From Mannheimia cairinae (lineage in GTDB: Bacteria; Pseudomonadota; Gammaproteobacteria; Enterobacterales; Pasteurellaceae), in the NCBI RefSeq assembly GCF_028649535.1, contig NZ_JAQSJE010000002.1:1-64000 (forward strand): a DNA stretch of 64,000 bases, given 5' to 3'. Both the position numbers and the translations under genes were made by a program. Below are positions 32,201 to 44,484 of the stretch, piece after piece. The notes below the pieces were generated by a model. It worked only from the letters and a program-made list of their open reading frames with translations, ran no database searches and was not told where the DNA came from. The first letter of the stretch is position 1, and every line of letters starts with the position of its first letter.

Positions 32201-32698
32201 ATGCGTATTGATACCTCTGAGCTTTGCGATCTTTATTCTGATCAAGTTGATGTTGTCGAACCTATTTTTTCAAGCTTTGGGGGAGCATCATCCTTTTTCG
32301 GTAAGATCACAACAGTAAAATGCTTTGAAAGTAACGGTTTAATTGCTGAAGTGCTGGAAGAAGAAGGCGAGGGGCGAGTACTATTAGTTGATGGCGGTGG
32401 TGCAGTTCGCCGAGCATTAATTGATGCGGAACTTGCTCAACTAGCACTAGATAACGGCTGGGAAGGAATCATCGTATATGGTGCTGTTCGTCAATTAGAT
32501 ATTTTAGAAAGATTAGATATAGGTATTCACGCTCTTGCACCAATTCCTGTAGGGGCAGATAGCAAAGATGTTGGTGAAGTAGATACACCTGTTAATTTTG
32601 GCGGGGTAACATTCTTCCCTGAAGATTATGTTTATGCTGATTTAACCGGCATTATCTTATCGCAAGAAATGTTAGACTTAACAGAGTTTAATGAGTAA
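32201..32698 (+). CDS. rraA: Regulator of ribonuclease E activity RraA
   Basis: 165 residues, with [18 protein letters not shown] and [11 protein letters not shown], the RraA signature. Forms a trimeric ring that binds RNase E and DEAD helicases and inhibits mRNA decay. Usually next to menA; here the menaquinone gene in the window is menB, 4 kb away. Confidence 0.93.
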   Translation: MRIDTSELCDLYSDQVDVVEPIFSSFGGASSFFGKITTVKCFESNGLIAEVLEEEGEGRVLLVDGGGAVRRALIDAELAQLALDNGWEGIIVYGAVRQLDILERLDIGIHALAPIPVGADSKDVGEVDTPVNFGGVTFFPEDYVYADLTGIILSQEMLDLTEFNE

Positions 32699-32718
32699 GA
32701 TTTTTGCAAAAATACGCT

Positions 32719-32746
32719 AAAAACCGACCGCTTGGTCGGTTTTTTT
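32719..32746 (+). terminator. Terminator of rraA
   Basis: AAAACCGACC, loop GCTT, GGTCGGTTTTTTT: a ten-pair stem and seven T residues, 20 bases past the stop codon. It also faces the trmN6 end. Confidence 0.92.
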
Positions 32747-32749
32747 ACA

Positions 32750-33457
32750 TCAAAAATTTAAATAAAAAGCTTGGGTAAGCTGTTTAAATTCATCGGTATA
32801 TTGATTATGTTCATTATAAATGACTAACTCTTTATACTGACATTCTAATTCTTGAGAGCTAAAGCTCACGATCATTCTTTTAGGCATTTTCCCAACCTTT
32901 GTTAAGATCTGCCATTTTTCAATACAATATAAGCCTACTTGCGAGCTTTGTGAAATTAGCTTTTTTGCGGCCTCTGAAGGTAAAATCATTGTTATTCTAC
33001 CATTTTCAGACAACCAATGTTGAGCTTGTTTCAACCAATCAAAATGAGTATGGAGCGTTACTGATCTTGCTAGATCTCTTTCTTGGGTTTTACTGGCAAG
33101 ACTGTCTTCAAAATAAGGCGGATTGCTGACGATTAAATCAAATTTTGGAGGAAAAGTTTGTTGCATCACATCTCCTTGTAGGATACTAATCTGTCTTGCC
33201 CACGCAGAATTTTTCACATTTTCGACCGCTTGTAAATAGGCATTTGGTTCGAGTTCTAACCCTGTAATTTCACAATTTTCACTTGTACGCTGGGCAAGCA
33301 TAATGGCAACTAATCCAGAACCTGTACCTAAATCTAAAATATGCTTACAATTTTGAATATGAACAACCGCCCCGAGTAAGATTCCGTCGGTATTAACTTT
33401 CATTGCACATTTATCGTGCTGAATAAAAAATTGTTTAAATTGAAAACCTTTCGACAT
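32750..33457 (-). CDS. trmN6: tRNA1(Val) (adenine-37-N6)-methyltransferase TrmN6
   Basis: 235 residues, SAM site ILDLGTGSGLVAIMLA and the N6-adenine motif NPPY (IVSNPPYFED). The N-terminus FKQFFIQHDKCAMKVNTDGILLGA is typical of YfiC/TrmN6. Methylates A37 of tRNA-Val. In E. coli this gene is next to srmB; here the two are 18 kb apart. Confidence 0.9.
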   Translation of the reverse strand: MSKGFQFKQFFIQHDKCAMKVNTDGILLGAVVHIQNCKHILDLGTGSGLVAIMLAQRTSENCEITGLELEPNAYLQAVENVKNSAWARQISILQGDVMQQTFPPKFDLIVSNPPYFEDSLASKTQERDLARSVTLHTHFDWLKQAQHWLSENGRITMILPSEAAKKLISQSSQVGLYCIEKWQILTKVGKMPKRMIVSFSSQELECQYKELVIYNEHNQYTDEFKQLTQAFYLNF

Positions 33458-33481
33458 TGTAAACCGCTAAAAACAAGAAAA

Positions 33482-33508
33482 CCCCGATAATGTTATATTA
33501 TCGGGGCT
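33482..33508 (-). terminator. Terminator of dps
   Basis: CCCCGATAAT and ATTATCGGGG with a short loop; on the minus strand it runs into TTTTCTTG. 19 bases past the dps stop codon. Confidence 0.85.
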
Positions 33509-33526
33509 TAATTATGCTATTGCAAC

Positions 33527-34033
33527 TTAGTTACAAGAACAACCTTTTGCATAGTCTGAACACTCTGCACAAGCTGCTGTGAACATCCATACTAATTTTT
33601 CTTGCTCTTTGATGTAGTCGCTCATTTGTGAAGCTGTACCTTCATCGTTTGCATCATTTGCAAGAGCAAGGATTTCACGTTGCTGACCTAAAAGTGTTTT
33701 AAAACCATCTAATGTACCGCTTAAGCACTCTTGTGCCGCAGACACACCAATGTGTTCTTTAATTTGAGATTGAGTTAAGTATTGGCTGAAAGCGTTGTTT
33801 GGCGTATGGCCTAAGGTTAAAATACGCTCTGCGATTTCATCAATTTTAGCTACTAAATCATCATAGATTTCTTCAAATTTTGCGTGTAATTCAAAGAAGT
33901 TTACACCACGAATGTTCCAATGGTAACCACGTACGTTGGTGTAGAATACTTGGTAAGTTGCTAATAAACCATTTAATTCATCTGCTAATTTTTTTGTTGC
34001 TTCTCTATCTAAACCGATATTTGACATTGCCAT
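33527..34033 (-). CDS. dps: Dps-family DNA-binding ferritin-like protein
   Basis: 166-168 residues (ATG at 34033 or 34027). Ferroxidase-site residues in YHWNIRGVNFFELHAKFEEIYDDL (His, His, Asp, Glu pattern) are present. A C-terminal cysteine cluster (CAECSDYAKGCSCN) is unusual compared with E. coli Dps and may bind metal. It stores iron oxidised by peroxide and protects DNA. Two other peroxide-defence genes lie elsewhere in the window. Confidence 0.9.
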   Translation of the reverse strand: MAMSNIGLDREATKKLADELNGLLATYQVFYTNVRGYHWNIRGVNFFELHAKFEEIYDDLVAKIDEIAERILTLGHTPNNAFSQYLTQSQIKEHIGVSAAQECLSGTLDGFKTLLGQQREILALANDANDEGTASQMSDYIKEQEKLVWMFTAACAECSDYAKGCSCN

Positions 34034-34187
34034 AATATGTTCCCCTTTATTTTGTTAATAAATTGCTATTTACAAGGATATATTACTGCTCAAAAATAGA
34101 AATAGCAAATGGTTATAACATATACTTTTGATAGTTAAAGCCTATTATGATTGGTTGTTTGAATGATAATGGCTATCAAATTTATTT

Positions 34188-36587
34188 CTATTCTATTGGT
34201 GCAATTTCTTCACTTGGAATATTTTGTCGCCCTTCAGCTTCTTCTGCTTTCGTATTTTCATTATTTTCTTTTTTAAGTGAGAGTGCATCCCATACGCTAG
34301 GTCTTGTTTCTATAACAGTACCTGCACTGGTGCAGTAACGTTGCCCTTTATCTCGCCATACAGGGATTTGGCGACTACTGTCGCAACTCCAACTTCCATA
34401 ACTATTAATACCTACCCATTGCATTGTATTTAATTTAGGCAGTCTATACGTTGTAGGTAGGGCACGCTGTAAGTATTGTTTATAGACGTAAAGTGCACCG
34501 CTTGAACCTGTTAAGTGTGTATCACTGTTGTTATCTTTCCCAAGCCAAACTGTTGTTACGTGTTCGCCATCAACACCGACAAACCAAGTATCTCGTGCAT
34601 TATTGGTTGTGCCTGTTTTACCAGCTAATTTCAGATTCGCAAAATCACTTTGCAGGCTACGAGCGGTACCTCGCTCAACCACCTGTTGCATTGCATACAT
34701 TGTTTGCACCGCAGCTTCAGGTGGGAGAACTTGCTCACGAATTTTATCAACATCACGCTGGTAGAACATTTCGCCATTATGCGAAATAATCGCCTCAATA
34801 GTGGTTAATGGGTTTTTTATACCTTCATTTGCGATAACTTGGTAGGAGCGAGTAACATCATAAGGCGAAATAGAATAAGCCCCTAATAGCGTTGCCGGAT
34901 AAGGTGGGATTTCAGTGTTATCCCAGCCCATCTCTTTTTGTTTAGCAATTACATTTTTTAAACCTACTTTCATCCCAATATTTACTGTTGGGATATTTAA
35001 TGAACGTACAAGAGCATCCATTAACATTACAGAGCCACTAAAACTACGATCGTAGTTTCGTGGTGTCCAATAAGTTGATCCTACTTTTATTGAGATCTGC
35101 TTGTTTTGAATTGGGGTATTCAAACGAAATTGATCTGGCTGTGCAAGTGCAATCGCATAAATAGAAGGTTTTACAAGAGAACCGATTTGACGTTTAGATT
35201 GAATCGCACGATTAAAGCCAGCAAATTGCGTTAATCGATCCCCGACAATTGCCCTAACTTTACCCGTCTTATACTCTGCAACCACAATAGCAGATTGCAG
35301 ATCTTTCACTCTGCGATGTTTATTTTCAAGATCTTCTAACCCAGTAATAACAGCCTGTTCTGCTGAACGTTGTTGTTTGCGATCCAATGTTGTGAAAATT
35401 TTAGTACCAGAAAGTTGAGCAGATTTCACCTCGCCTAACTCATTTTTCAAATCAATGGCTAGAGCCTGCATAAAGGCAGGCTGTTCACGATAAATAGTCC
35501 CTTTTTCACGAATGCCGAGATCTCGTTGGCTAAGCAATTCATAAAGATCTTGGTTAATTACCTGATTTTCAAGTAATAAACGTAATACCACATTACGACG
35601 TTCTATTGCACCTTTCGGGTTTCGCCACGGGTTATAAAGCGATGGGCCTTTTACCATTCCCACCAATAATGCAATCTGATCTAGGCTAATTTCTTGGATT
35701 GGACGTCCAAAATAGAATTGGCTAGCAAGTGCAAAACCGTGTACCTGATAACTCCCATTTTGCCCTAAATAAATTTCATTTAAGTAGGTTTCTAAAATAC
35801 GGTTTTTATCGTAGCGGAAGTCGAGAATAACCGACATCAAAGCTTCATTAATTTTTCTAACCAATGATTTTTCATTTGTAAGGAATAAGTTTTTAACTAA
35901 TTGCTGAGTTAAAGTACTTCCCCCTTGCACTGTTCTACCTGCCTGATAGTTCGTTACAAATGCACGTGCAATACTAATGGGGCTGATGCCATCGTGTTGA
36001 TAAAAGCGTTTATCTTCCGTTAAAAGTAACGATTCAATTAATAAACGTGGGTATTCTTGCAAACGTAAGGCTTGGCGTTCCTCATCACTATCGGAATGCA
36101 GCATTGCAAGTAATTTTGGATCAAGACGGAATTCTTCGATTAATCTGCCTTGTACTAAATCTTCAATATAAGTTAATTTGTCCTCTTTAAAAGTTAAACG
36201 AAGTACACGCTGAGGCTCTGGTGTTTCAGGAAATGGGAAAGCACGGCGTAATAGCACCAAGGTATTTTCTTCAATTTTGAAATCCCCCGGTGTTGCAACC
36301 TGAGAAACTTGACGATAGCCGTTATCCAACAATGCTTGCTTAGCTTGCTCAAGTGTTAAACTATCTTCAATTTTAATGCTTTCAATACGAGCATAAACTT
36401 CGGCGGGAAGTTCCCAGATCTGTCCGTCCATTTTTGTGCGGATTTTTCCATCTAGGTAAACCCCATAGAAAGCAACACTACAAGCCCCAATTAGCCCAAG
36501 CTTAAATAAGGTTGAAAGAATATAACTTCGCTTTTTCGGAAGTTTTTCAGGCTCTTGGTTTTGTTCGTTTAACTCAGCGTCTGACAT
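34188..36587 (-). CDS. mrcB: Penicillin-binding protein 1B (bifunctional)
   Basis: 799 residues. Cytoplasmic N-terminus, membrane helix (about 24-45), UB2H domain, glycosyltransferase motifs EDKRFYQHDG and GGSTLTQQLVKNLFL, and the transpeptidase motifs SLVKPS (SxxK), SLN and KTGTTNN. Polymerises and cross-links peptidoglycan, probably with an outer-membrane LpoB-like activator. Terminates near an AT-rich spacer with no neighbour in the same operon. Confidence 0.95.
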   Translation of the reverse strand: MSDAELNEQNQEPEKLPKKRSYILSTLFKLGLIGACSVAFYGVYLDGKIRTKMDGQIWELPAEVYARIESIKIEDSLTLEQAKQALLDNGYRQVSQVATPGDFKIEENTLVLLRRAFPFPETPEPQRVLRLTFKEDKLTYIEDLVQGRLIEEFRLDPKLLAMLHSDSDEERQALRLQEYPRLLIESLLLTEDKRFYQHDGISPISIARAFVTNYQAGRTVQGGSTLTQQLVKNLFLTNEKSLVRKINEALMSVILDFRYDKNRILETYLNEIYLGQNGSYQVHGFALASQFYFGRPIQEISLDQIALLVGMVKGPSLYNPWRNPKGAIERRNVVLRLLLENQVINQDLYELLSQRDLGIREKGTIYREQPAFMQALAIDLKNELGEVKSAQLSGTKIFTTLDRKQQRSAEQAVITGLEDLENKHRRVKDLQSAIVVAEYKTGKVRAIVGDRLTQFAGFNRAIQSKRQIGSLVKPSIYAIALAQPDQFRLNTPIQNKQISIKVGSTYWTPRNYDRSFSGSVMLMDALVRSLNIPTVNIGMKVGLKNVIAKQKEMGWDNTEIPPYPATLLGAYSISPYDVTRSYQVIANEGIKNPLTTIEAIISHNGEMFYQRDVDKIREQVLPPEAAVQTMYAMQQVVERGTARSLQSDFANLKLAGKTGTTNNARDTWFVGVDGEHVTTVWLGKDNNSDTHLTGSSGALYVYKQYLQRALPTTYRLPKLNTMQWVGINSYGSWSCDSSRQIPVWRDKGQRYCTSAGTVIETRPSVWDALSLKKENNENTKAEEAEGRQNIPSEEIAPIE

Positions 36588-36671
36588 AAAATTAACTTAA
36601 TATAGAAGGGAAAGCGGTCAATATTGCAAAATTTTTCAATATTATGTAGAAAATGCACAAGTACAATTTAT

Positions 36672-36741
36672 GTAGGGGCAGGGTTTATCCCTGCCCGAAG
36701 TATTAGTAATTTTAGCGGGCGGGTATAAAACCCGCCTCTAC
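36672..36741. repeat. Two-part palindromic element between mrcB and menB
   Basis: GTAGGGGCAGGGTTTATCC continuing to TGCCCG (36672-36697) and, inverted, GCGGGCGGGTATAAAACCCG continuing to CCTCTAC (36715-36741). Each part is a hairpin and the two are inverted relatives, with compensating changes in the inner stem (CAGGG/CCCTG versus CGGGT/ACCCG). Confidence 0.7.
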
Positions 36742-36809
36742 TATTGATTTATGCAACTGCTACATACACCGAACTTTTGTGCAAATTTAACCGCTTGTAT
36801 TATCAGTAA

Positions 36810-37667
36810 TTACGGATTACGGCGGAATTTGCTGAAGTCCGGCTCACGTTTTTCATTAAACGCATTGCGGCCTTCTTGCCCTTCTTCCGTCATATAGAAT
36901 AGCATCGTTGCGTTACCTGCAAGCTCTTGTAAACCGGCCTGACCATCGCAATCTGCATTTAATGCTGCTTTTAAGCAACGTAATGCAATCGGGCTGTTTT
37001 GTAACATTTCACGGCACCAGCGAACCGTTTCTTTTTCTAAATCGGCATAAGGTACAACGGTATTTACTAACCCCATATCCAAGGCTTCTTTTGCATCGTA
37101 CATACGGCATAAGAACCAAATTTCACGGGCTTTTTTCTGACCGACAATGCGAGCCATATAGCTTGCACCCCAACCGCCGTCAAATGAACCTACTTTCGGG
37201 CCTGTTTGACCAAATTTAGCGTTGTCTGCTGCAATAGTTAAATCACACATCATATGTAATACGTGACCACCGCCAACAGCGTAACCCGCCACCATTGCTA
37301 CCACAGGTTTCGGGCAAGTACGAATATCACGTTGGAATTCAAGTACGTTTAAGTGATGCACACCGCTGTCATCTTTATAACCGCCGTAGTCGCCACGAAT
37401 TTTTTGGTCGCCACCTGCACAGAAGGCATATTCGCCTTCACCGGTTAATACAATCACACCAACATTTTCATCAAAACGGGCATCAGCAAAAGCTTGGATC
37501 ATCTCTTTCACCGTTTGTGGACGGAAAGCATTACGCACTTCAGGACGATTAATGGTAATTTTCGCAATACCATCGGCAGATTTGTGGTAACGAATGTCTG
37601 TGTAACCTTCACTGTGATCAGTCCATTCAACAGGTGCGTATAAAAACTCTTCGCTTGGATATAACAT
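36810..37667 (-). CDS. menB: 1,4-dihydroxy-2-naphthoyl-CoA synthase MenB
   Basis: 285 residues, crotonase fold with FCAGGDQ (CoA loop), [19 protein letters not shown] (oxyanion hole) and [13 protein letters not shown] (MenB-specific). Makes the naphthoate ring of menaquinone, the quinone used by GlpABC and fumarate reductase. Other men genes are not in the window. Confidence 0.95.
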   Translation of the reverse strand: MLYPSEEFLYAPVEWTDHSEGYTDIRYHKSADGIAKITINRPEVRNAFRPQTVKEMIQAFADARFDENVGVIVLTGEGEYAFCAGGDQKIRGDYGGYKDDSGVHHLNVLEFQRDIRTCPKPVVAMVAGYAVGGGHVLHMMCDLTIAADNAKFGQTGPKVGSFDGGWGASYMARIVGQKKAREIWFLCRMYDAKEALDMGLVNTVVPYADLEKETVRWCREMLQNSPIALRCLKAALNADCDGQAGLQELAGNATMLFYMTEEGQEGRNAFNEKREPDFSKFRRNP

Positions 37668-37756
37668 TGATAATTCCTTAATGAGTATGAAATAAAATTA
37701 AAGTGATTATAGCGGAATAACTCAAAAAAGAAAATTTTGTCAGTCCGCTTATTTTT

Positions 37757-37772
37757 TGTGATCCTATTCACA
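37757..37772 (+). promoter_or_regulatory. CRP-cAMP site upstream of lacZ
   Basis: TGTGATCCTATTCACA, a perfect TGTGA-N6-TCACA match, 76 bases ahead of the lacZ ATG. Candidate -10 boxes TATTAT (37817-37822) or TATACT (37828-37833) put it near -64 or -74, compatible with class I activation. Confidence 0.75.
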
Positions 37773-37838
37773 ATTTCATACATTACTGATTGCGGTATTT
37801 AGGAACTGAATTAAGGTATTATCAACTATACTTTTTGA

Positions 37839-40853
<3,015 letters not shown>

Positions 40854-40900
40854 GAAAAATGACTTGGCACGCAAATGCGTGCCAAGTGTCGATACATATC

Positions 40901-41758
40901 TTATTTTGTTAATAAATCCAATGCTTCTTGGTATTTGGCAACGGTTTTTTCAATTACATCAGCAGGCACTTTGGGTGCAGGAGCTTGTTTATTCCAACCG
41001 CTGTTTTCTAGCCAATCACGCACAAATTGTTTATCAAATGACGGTGGATTTGTGCCTTCTTGGTAGGTTTCGACCGACCAAAAACGGCTTGAATCTGGGG
41101 TTAAAACCTCATCCATTAAAGTTAGCACACCATTTTCATCTAAGCCAAATTCAAATTTAGTGTCGCAAATAATAATACCTTTAGTTAGGGCATATTCAGC
41201 CGCTTCGCTATAAAGTTTAATGGCTGCATCACGCACTTGAGCCGCAAGTTCTATGCCAATTTGACGTTCGCACTCTGCATAGCTAATGTTGATGTCGTGA
41301 TCACCGACTTCTGCTTTGCTTGAAGGGGTAAAAATAGGTTGCGGCAATTTACTTGCTTCAACTAAACCTGCTGGTAATTTTAAGCCACAGATTGTGCCGG
41401 TTTGTTGGTAGTCTTTTAAACCAGAACCAGTTAAATAACCACGCACAATAGATTCGATTTTAACGGGTGTTAAGCGTTTGCACACAACTGCACGGTGTTG
41501 AATAGCTTCAGCTTCTTCTTTGGGTAGCACATCAAAGACGCTATCGCCAGTAAAATGATTTGGCATAATGTGGGCAAGTTTATTGAACCAGAAATTAGAA
41601 ATTTGGGTAAGGATTTCGCCTTTGCGAGGAATAGGATCATCTAAGATAACATCAAACGCAGATAAGCGATCGGTGGCAACCATTAACATTCTTTTCTCAT
41701 CAATTTCATAAAGATCACGCACTTTACCTGAATAGATTTTTTTTAAGCTGATTTGCAT
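40901..41758 (-). CDS. purC: SAICAR synthetase PurC
   Basis: 285 residues beginning [20 protein letters not shown], with [20 protein letters not shown] and [14 protein letters not shown]. Joins aspartate to CAIR in purine synthesis. The long form is typical of Pasteurellaceae. Its promoter carries a PurR box. Confidence 0.95.
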   Translation of the reverse strand: MQISLKKIYSGKVRDLYEIDEKRMLMVATDRLSAFDVILDDPIPRKGEILTQISNFWFNKLAHIMPNHFTGDSVFDVLPKEEAEAIQHRAVVCKRLTPVKIESIVRGYLTGSGLKDYQQTGTICGLKLPAGLVEASKLPQPIFTPSSKAEVGDHDINISYAECERQIGIELAAQVRDAAIKLYSEAAEYALTKGIIICDTKFEFGLDENGVLTLMDEVLTPDSSRFWSVETYQEGTNPPSFDKQFVRDWLENSGWNKQAPAPKVPADVIEKTVAKYQEALDLLTK

Positions 41759-41801
41759 AGTTAAGATTCCTACTTTATTGAATTTGTAAAAAATTGGCTA
41801 A

Positions 41802-41830
41802 ATTATACCGCTTTACGCAAACGTTTGCGA
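41802..41830 (-). promoter_or_regulatory. purC promoter with PurR operator
   Basis: ACGCAAACGTTTGCGA (41815-41830) matches the PurR consensus ACGCAAACGTTTGCGT at 15 of 16 positions. TATAAT on the minus strand (41802-41807) is the -10 box, so the operator covers the -35 region and should block RNA polymerase. Confidence 0.9.
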
Positions 41831-41865
41831 TAATTTATTCTTTGAGAAATTTTTAGAAAAAAGAC

Positions 41866-41894
41866 TTGCAAACCAAAATATTTAGGGGTAAATT
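41866..41894 (+). promoter_or_regulatory. Promoter of the his operon
   Basis: TTGCAA (41866-41871), 17-base spacer, TAAATT (41889-41894), upstream of the leader peptide. Divergent from the purC promoter. Confidence 0.6.
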
Positions 41895-41934
41895 CCTAAA
41901 CAATGTAGTTTAAATATTAACTAGAGACCATTTT

Positions 41935-41979
41935 ATGACAATTATTCGTACTCATCATCACCATCATTTTCCTGAATAA
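41935..41979 (+). CDS. hisL: His operon leader peptide
   Basis: A 14-codon ORF with sequence MTIIRT followed by five consecutive histidine codons, then FPE and a TAA. Classic attenuation leader: scarce charged tRNA-His stalls the ribosome on the His run and lets the antiterminator form. The spacer from here to hisG is explained by the attenuator. Confidence 0.93.
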   Translation: MTIIRTHHHHHFPE

Positions 41980-42001
41980 TCTTTCGGGCATTTGGTGTGT
42001 G

Positions 42002-42078
42002 CGGAAGATAAGACTTCCGAGTACGCATAAGGCAATATAAATTTAACCCTCTCGGAAGCTATTCTGAGAGGGTTTTTC
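42002..42078 (+). promoter_or_regulatory. His attenuator (pause hairpin, antiterminator, terminator)
   Basis: GGAAG-ATAAGA-CTTCC (about 42003-42018) is the early hairpin. CTTCCGAG (42014-42021) is complementary to CTCGGAAG (42051-42058), forming the antiterminator. The terminator is AACCCTCTC (42045-42053) with GAGAGGGTT (42066-42074) then TTTCTTT. The two later structures exclude each other. Confidence 0.85.
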
Positions 42079-42116
42079 TTTATCTTTAAAATTAAAAAAT
42101 CAAGAAGGAAACAATA

Positions 42117-43016
42117 ATGGCAACACAAAATCGTTTAAGAATTGCAATGCAGAAAAAAGGACGTTTAAGTAAAGAGTGTAGTGAGTTACTTAAACAGTGT
42201 GGGGTAAAGATTATTTGGAATGATCAGCGTTTAATCGCTTATTCGGAAAATATGCCGATTGAGATTTTACGTGTGCGTGATGATGATATTCCGGGTTTAG
42301 TCTTTGATGGTGTGGTCGATCTCGGCATTATCGGCGAAAACGTGTTGGAAGAAGAAGAGTTAGGACGTTTGGCTGCAGGTGAAAAGGTAGAATATAAAAA
42401 ACTTCGCCAATTAGATTTTGGCGGTTGTCGCTTATCGCTAGCAATCGATCGTGATCACAGCTATAACAATATTCAAGATCTCTCTAATTCTGTCATTGCA
42501 ACCTCTTATCCAAACTTACTAAAACGCTATATGAAAGAGCAGGGGGTGCCATTTAAAAGTATCTTATTAACCGGCTCGGTAGAGGTTGCACCAAGTGCGG
42601 GGATTGCTAATGCTATCTGCGATTTAGTTTCTTCTGGTGCTACCTTAGAAGCAAATGGCTTAAAAGAGGTAGAAGTGATTTACCGCTCAACAGCGTGTTT
42701 GATTCAACGTAAAGAGCCACTTTCTGCAGAGAAACAGGCCTTAGTGGATAAATTACTTACTCGTATTCAAGGGGTTCAACAGGCAGCAGAATCAAAATAT
42801 ATTATGTTACACGCACCAAAAGATAAATTAGAAGAAATTACTGCATTATTACCAGGTGTTGAAAACCCAACTATCCTCCCACTTGCGAATGACCAAACTC
42901 GAGTCGCAATGCACGTAGTAAGCCAAGAAAATCTGTTCTGGGAAACAATGGAACAATTAAAAGAAATGGGGGCAAGTTCTGTACTTGTGTTACCTATTGA
43001 GAAAATGTTAGCGTAA
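42117..43016 (+). CDS. hisG: ATP phosphoribosyltransferase HisG
   Basis: 299 residues, long form with C-terminal histidine-binding regulatory domain. [27 protein letters not shown] and the PRPP-loop [15 protein letters not shown] match. First committed step of histidine synthesis, feedback-inhibited by histidine and also controlled by the upstream attenuator. Confidence 0.96.
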   Translation: MATQNRLRIAMQKKGRLSKECSELLKQCGVKIIWNDQRLIAYSENMPIEILRVRDDDIPGLVFDGVVDLGIIGENVLEEEELGRLAAGEKVEYKKLRQLDFGGCRLSLAIDRDHSYNNIQDLSNSVIATSYPNLLKRYMKEQGVPFKSILLTGSVEVAPSAGIANAICDLVSSGATLEANGLKEVEVIYRSTACLIQRKEPLSAEKQALVDKLLTRIQGVQQAAESKYIMLHAPKDKLEEITALLPGVENPTILPLANDQTRVAMHVVSQENLFWETMEQLKEMGASSVLVLPIEKMLA

Positions 43017-43119
43017 TTTATTAGTTTGTTTATGCAAAGAAATCTATTGGCTTAATTGTTTTTAGAACATTATTTAAAGAAACTTTAGAATAGCCACAAA
43101 GTGGCTTAATCATACGTAA

Positions 43120-43144
43120 CCTAGTACGGCTTTGCCGTGCTAGG
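43120..43144 (+). repeat. Hairpin between hisG and hisD
   Basis: CCTAGTACGGC-TTT-GCCGTGCTAGG, an 11-pair stem with one G-U wobble, 16 bases ahead of the hisD start. Not followed by a T tract, so likely a palindromic element or processing site and not a terminator. Confidence 0.6.
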
Positions 43145-43160
43145 GGAAAAGGAATACCCT

Positions 43161-44444
43161 ATGCAAACCCTAATTTGGAATAACTTAACAGATACCGAAA
43201 AACAGCAATACCTCTCCCGCCCAGCACAAGTTATCGGCGACAGTATCAAAAAAGCAGTAGATGAGATTAAAACCAACGTATTGGCAAACGGCGACCGTGC
43301 TTTATTTGAGCTAAGTGAGAAATTCGATAAGGTAAAATTAGATAGCTTGATTGTTTCACAAACACAGATTAGTGAAGCAGAAAAGCGTATTTCACCTGAA
43401 TTAAAACAAGCAATTCAAAATGCGAAAGCGAATATTGAGACTTTTCACAAAGCACAGCAAAATCAAGAAGTAGATATCGAAACTCAAGCAGGAGTACGTT
43501 GCCAAGTTGTTACCCGCCCAATTAACCGGGTGGGGCTTTATATCCCGGGTGGTTCGGCTCCGCTTTTTTCTACGGTGTTAATGCTTGCCATTCCTGCCAA
43601 AATTGCCGGTTGTAAGAAAATTGTACTTTGCTCGCCACCGCCGATTGCAGATGAAATTCTTTATACCGCTAATCTTTGCGGTGTGGAAACCATTTACGCA
43701 GTGGGTGGGGCTCAAGCCGTTATCGCAATGGCAAATGGCACTGAAACTGTTGCGAAAGTCGATAAAATCTTCGGCCCGGGCAATGCTTTTGTTACTGAAG
43801 CAAAACGTCAAGTTGTACAAGTAGGTACAGCTATTGATATGCCGGCAGGCCCAAGCGAAGTATTAGTGATTGCCGATAAATTTGCCGACCCTGCATTTGT
43901 GGCAAGTGATTTACTTTCCCAAGCGGAACACGGGGCAGATTCGCAAGTGATTTTAGTGACACCAAGCGAAGATTTAGCAAAAGCGGTAGATGATGAGTTG
44001 GAAAAACAGGTCTCTGTATTGCCTCGTGGCGAAACCGCTCGTAAAGCCCTTGCTCATAGCCGTACTTTTATTGCAAAAGATCTTAAACAAGCGGTCGAAA
44101 TTAGCAATGAATATGCACCTGAGCATTTAATTGTGCAAACAGAAAATGCTCGCTCACTATTAGCTGATTTGGATAATGCCGGCTCGATTTTCTTAGGAGC
44201 TTACTCGCCGGAATCAATGGGAGATTATGCCAGTGGTACTAATCACGTTCTACCGACTTATGGCTATACTAAAACCTATTCAAGCCTAGGATTAGCGGAT
44301 TTTAGTAAACGAATGACTGTGCAAGAATTGACGCCTCAGGGCTTTCTTAATCTTGCCGAAACTGTTGAGCGAATGGCAACAGCTGAGCTGCTAGAAGCAC
44401 ATCGCAATGCAGTAAGTTTACGTGTTTCAAAACTGAAAGGGTAA
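43161..44444 (+). CDS. hisD: Histidinol dehydrogenase HisD
   Basis: 427 residues from the ATG at 43161, with AAAGGAA upstream; the frame also opens at a GTG, 43137, inside the hairpin. Zinc enzyme with motifs [22 protein letters not shown] and [13 protein letters not shown]. Catalyses the last two oxidations of histidine synthesis. Followed by a terminator, not by hisC, so the operon here is just hisG-hisD. Confidence 0.96.
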   Translation: MQTLIWNNLTDTEKQQYLSRPAQVIGDSIKKAVDEIKTNVLANGDRALFELSEKFDKVKLDSLIVSQTQISEAEKRISPELKQAIQNAKANIETFHKAQQNQEVDIETQAGVRCQVVTRPINRVGLYIPGGSAPLFSTVLMLAIPAKIAGCKKIVLCSPPPIADEILYTANLCGVETIYAVGGAQAVIAMANGTETVAKVDKIFGPGNAFVTEAKRQVVQVGTAIDMPAGPSEVLVIADKFADPAFVASDLLSQAEHGADSQVILVTPSEDLAKAVDDELEKQVSVLPRGETARKALAHSRTFIAKDLKQAVEISNEYAPEHLIVQTENARSLLADLDNAGSIFLGAYSPESMGDYASGTNHVLPTYGYTKTYSSLGLADFSKRMTVQELTPQGFLNLAETVERMATAELLEAHRNAVSLRVSKLKG

Positions 44445-44448
44445 ATAG

Positions 44449-44484
44449 AAAATAAGCGAACTAAATAGTCCGCTTATTTTTTAT
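44449..44484 (+). terminator. Terminator of hisGD
   Basis: AAAATAAGCG and CGCTTATTTT around a loop with AACT/AGT, then TTATC; it overlaps the plsX stop codon at 44474, and may serve both convergent transcripts. Confidence 0.85.

Noticed and set aside
34147-34338. Plus-strand frame of 63 codons overlapping the end of mrcB
   Set aside because: It runs antisense to the coding end of mrcB with no ribosome binding site; a shadow of the real gene.
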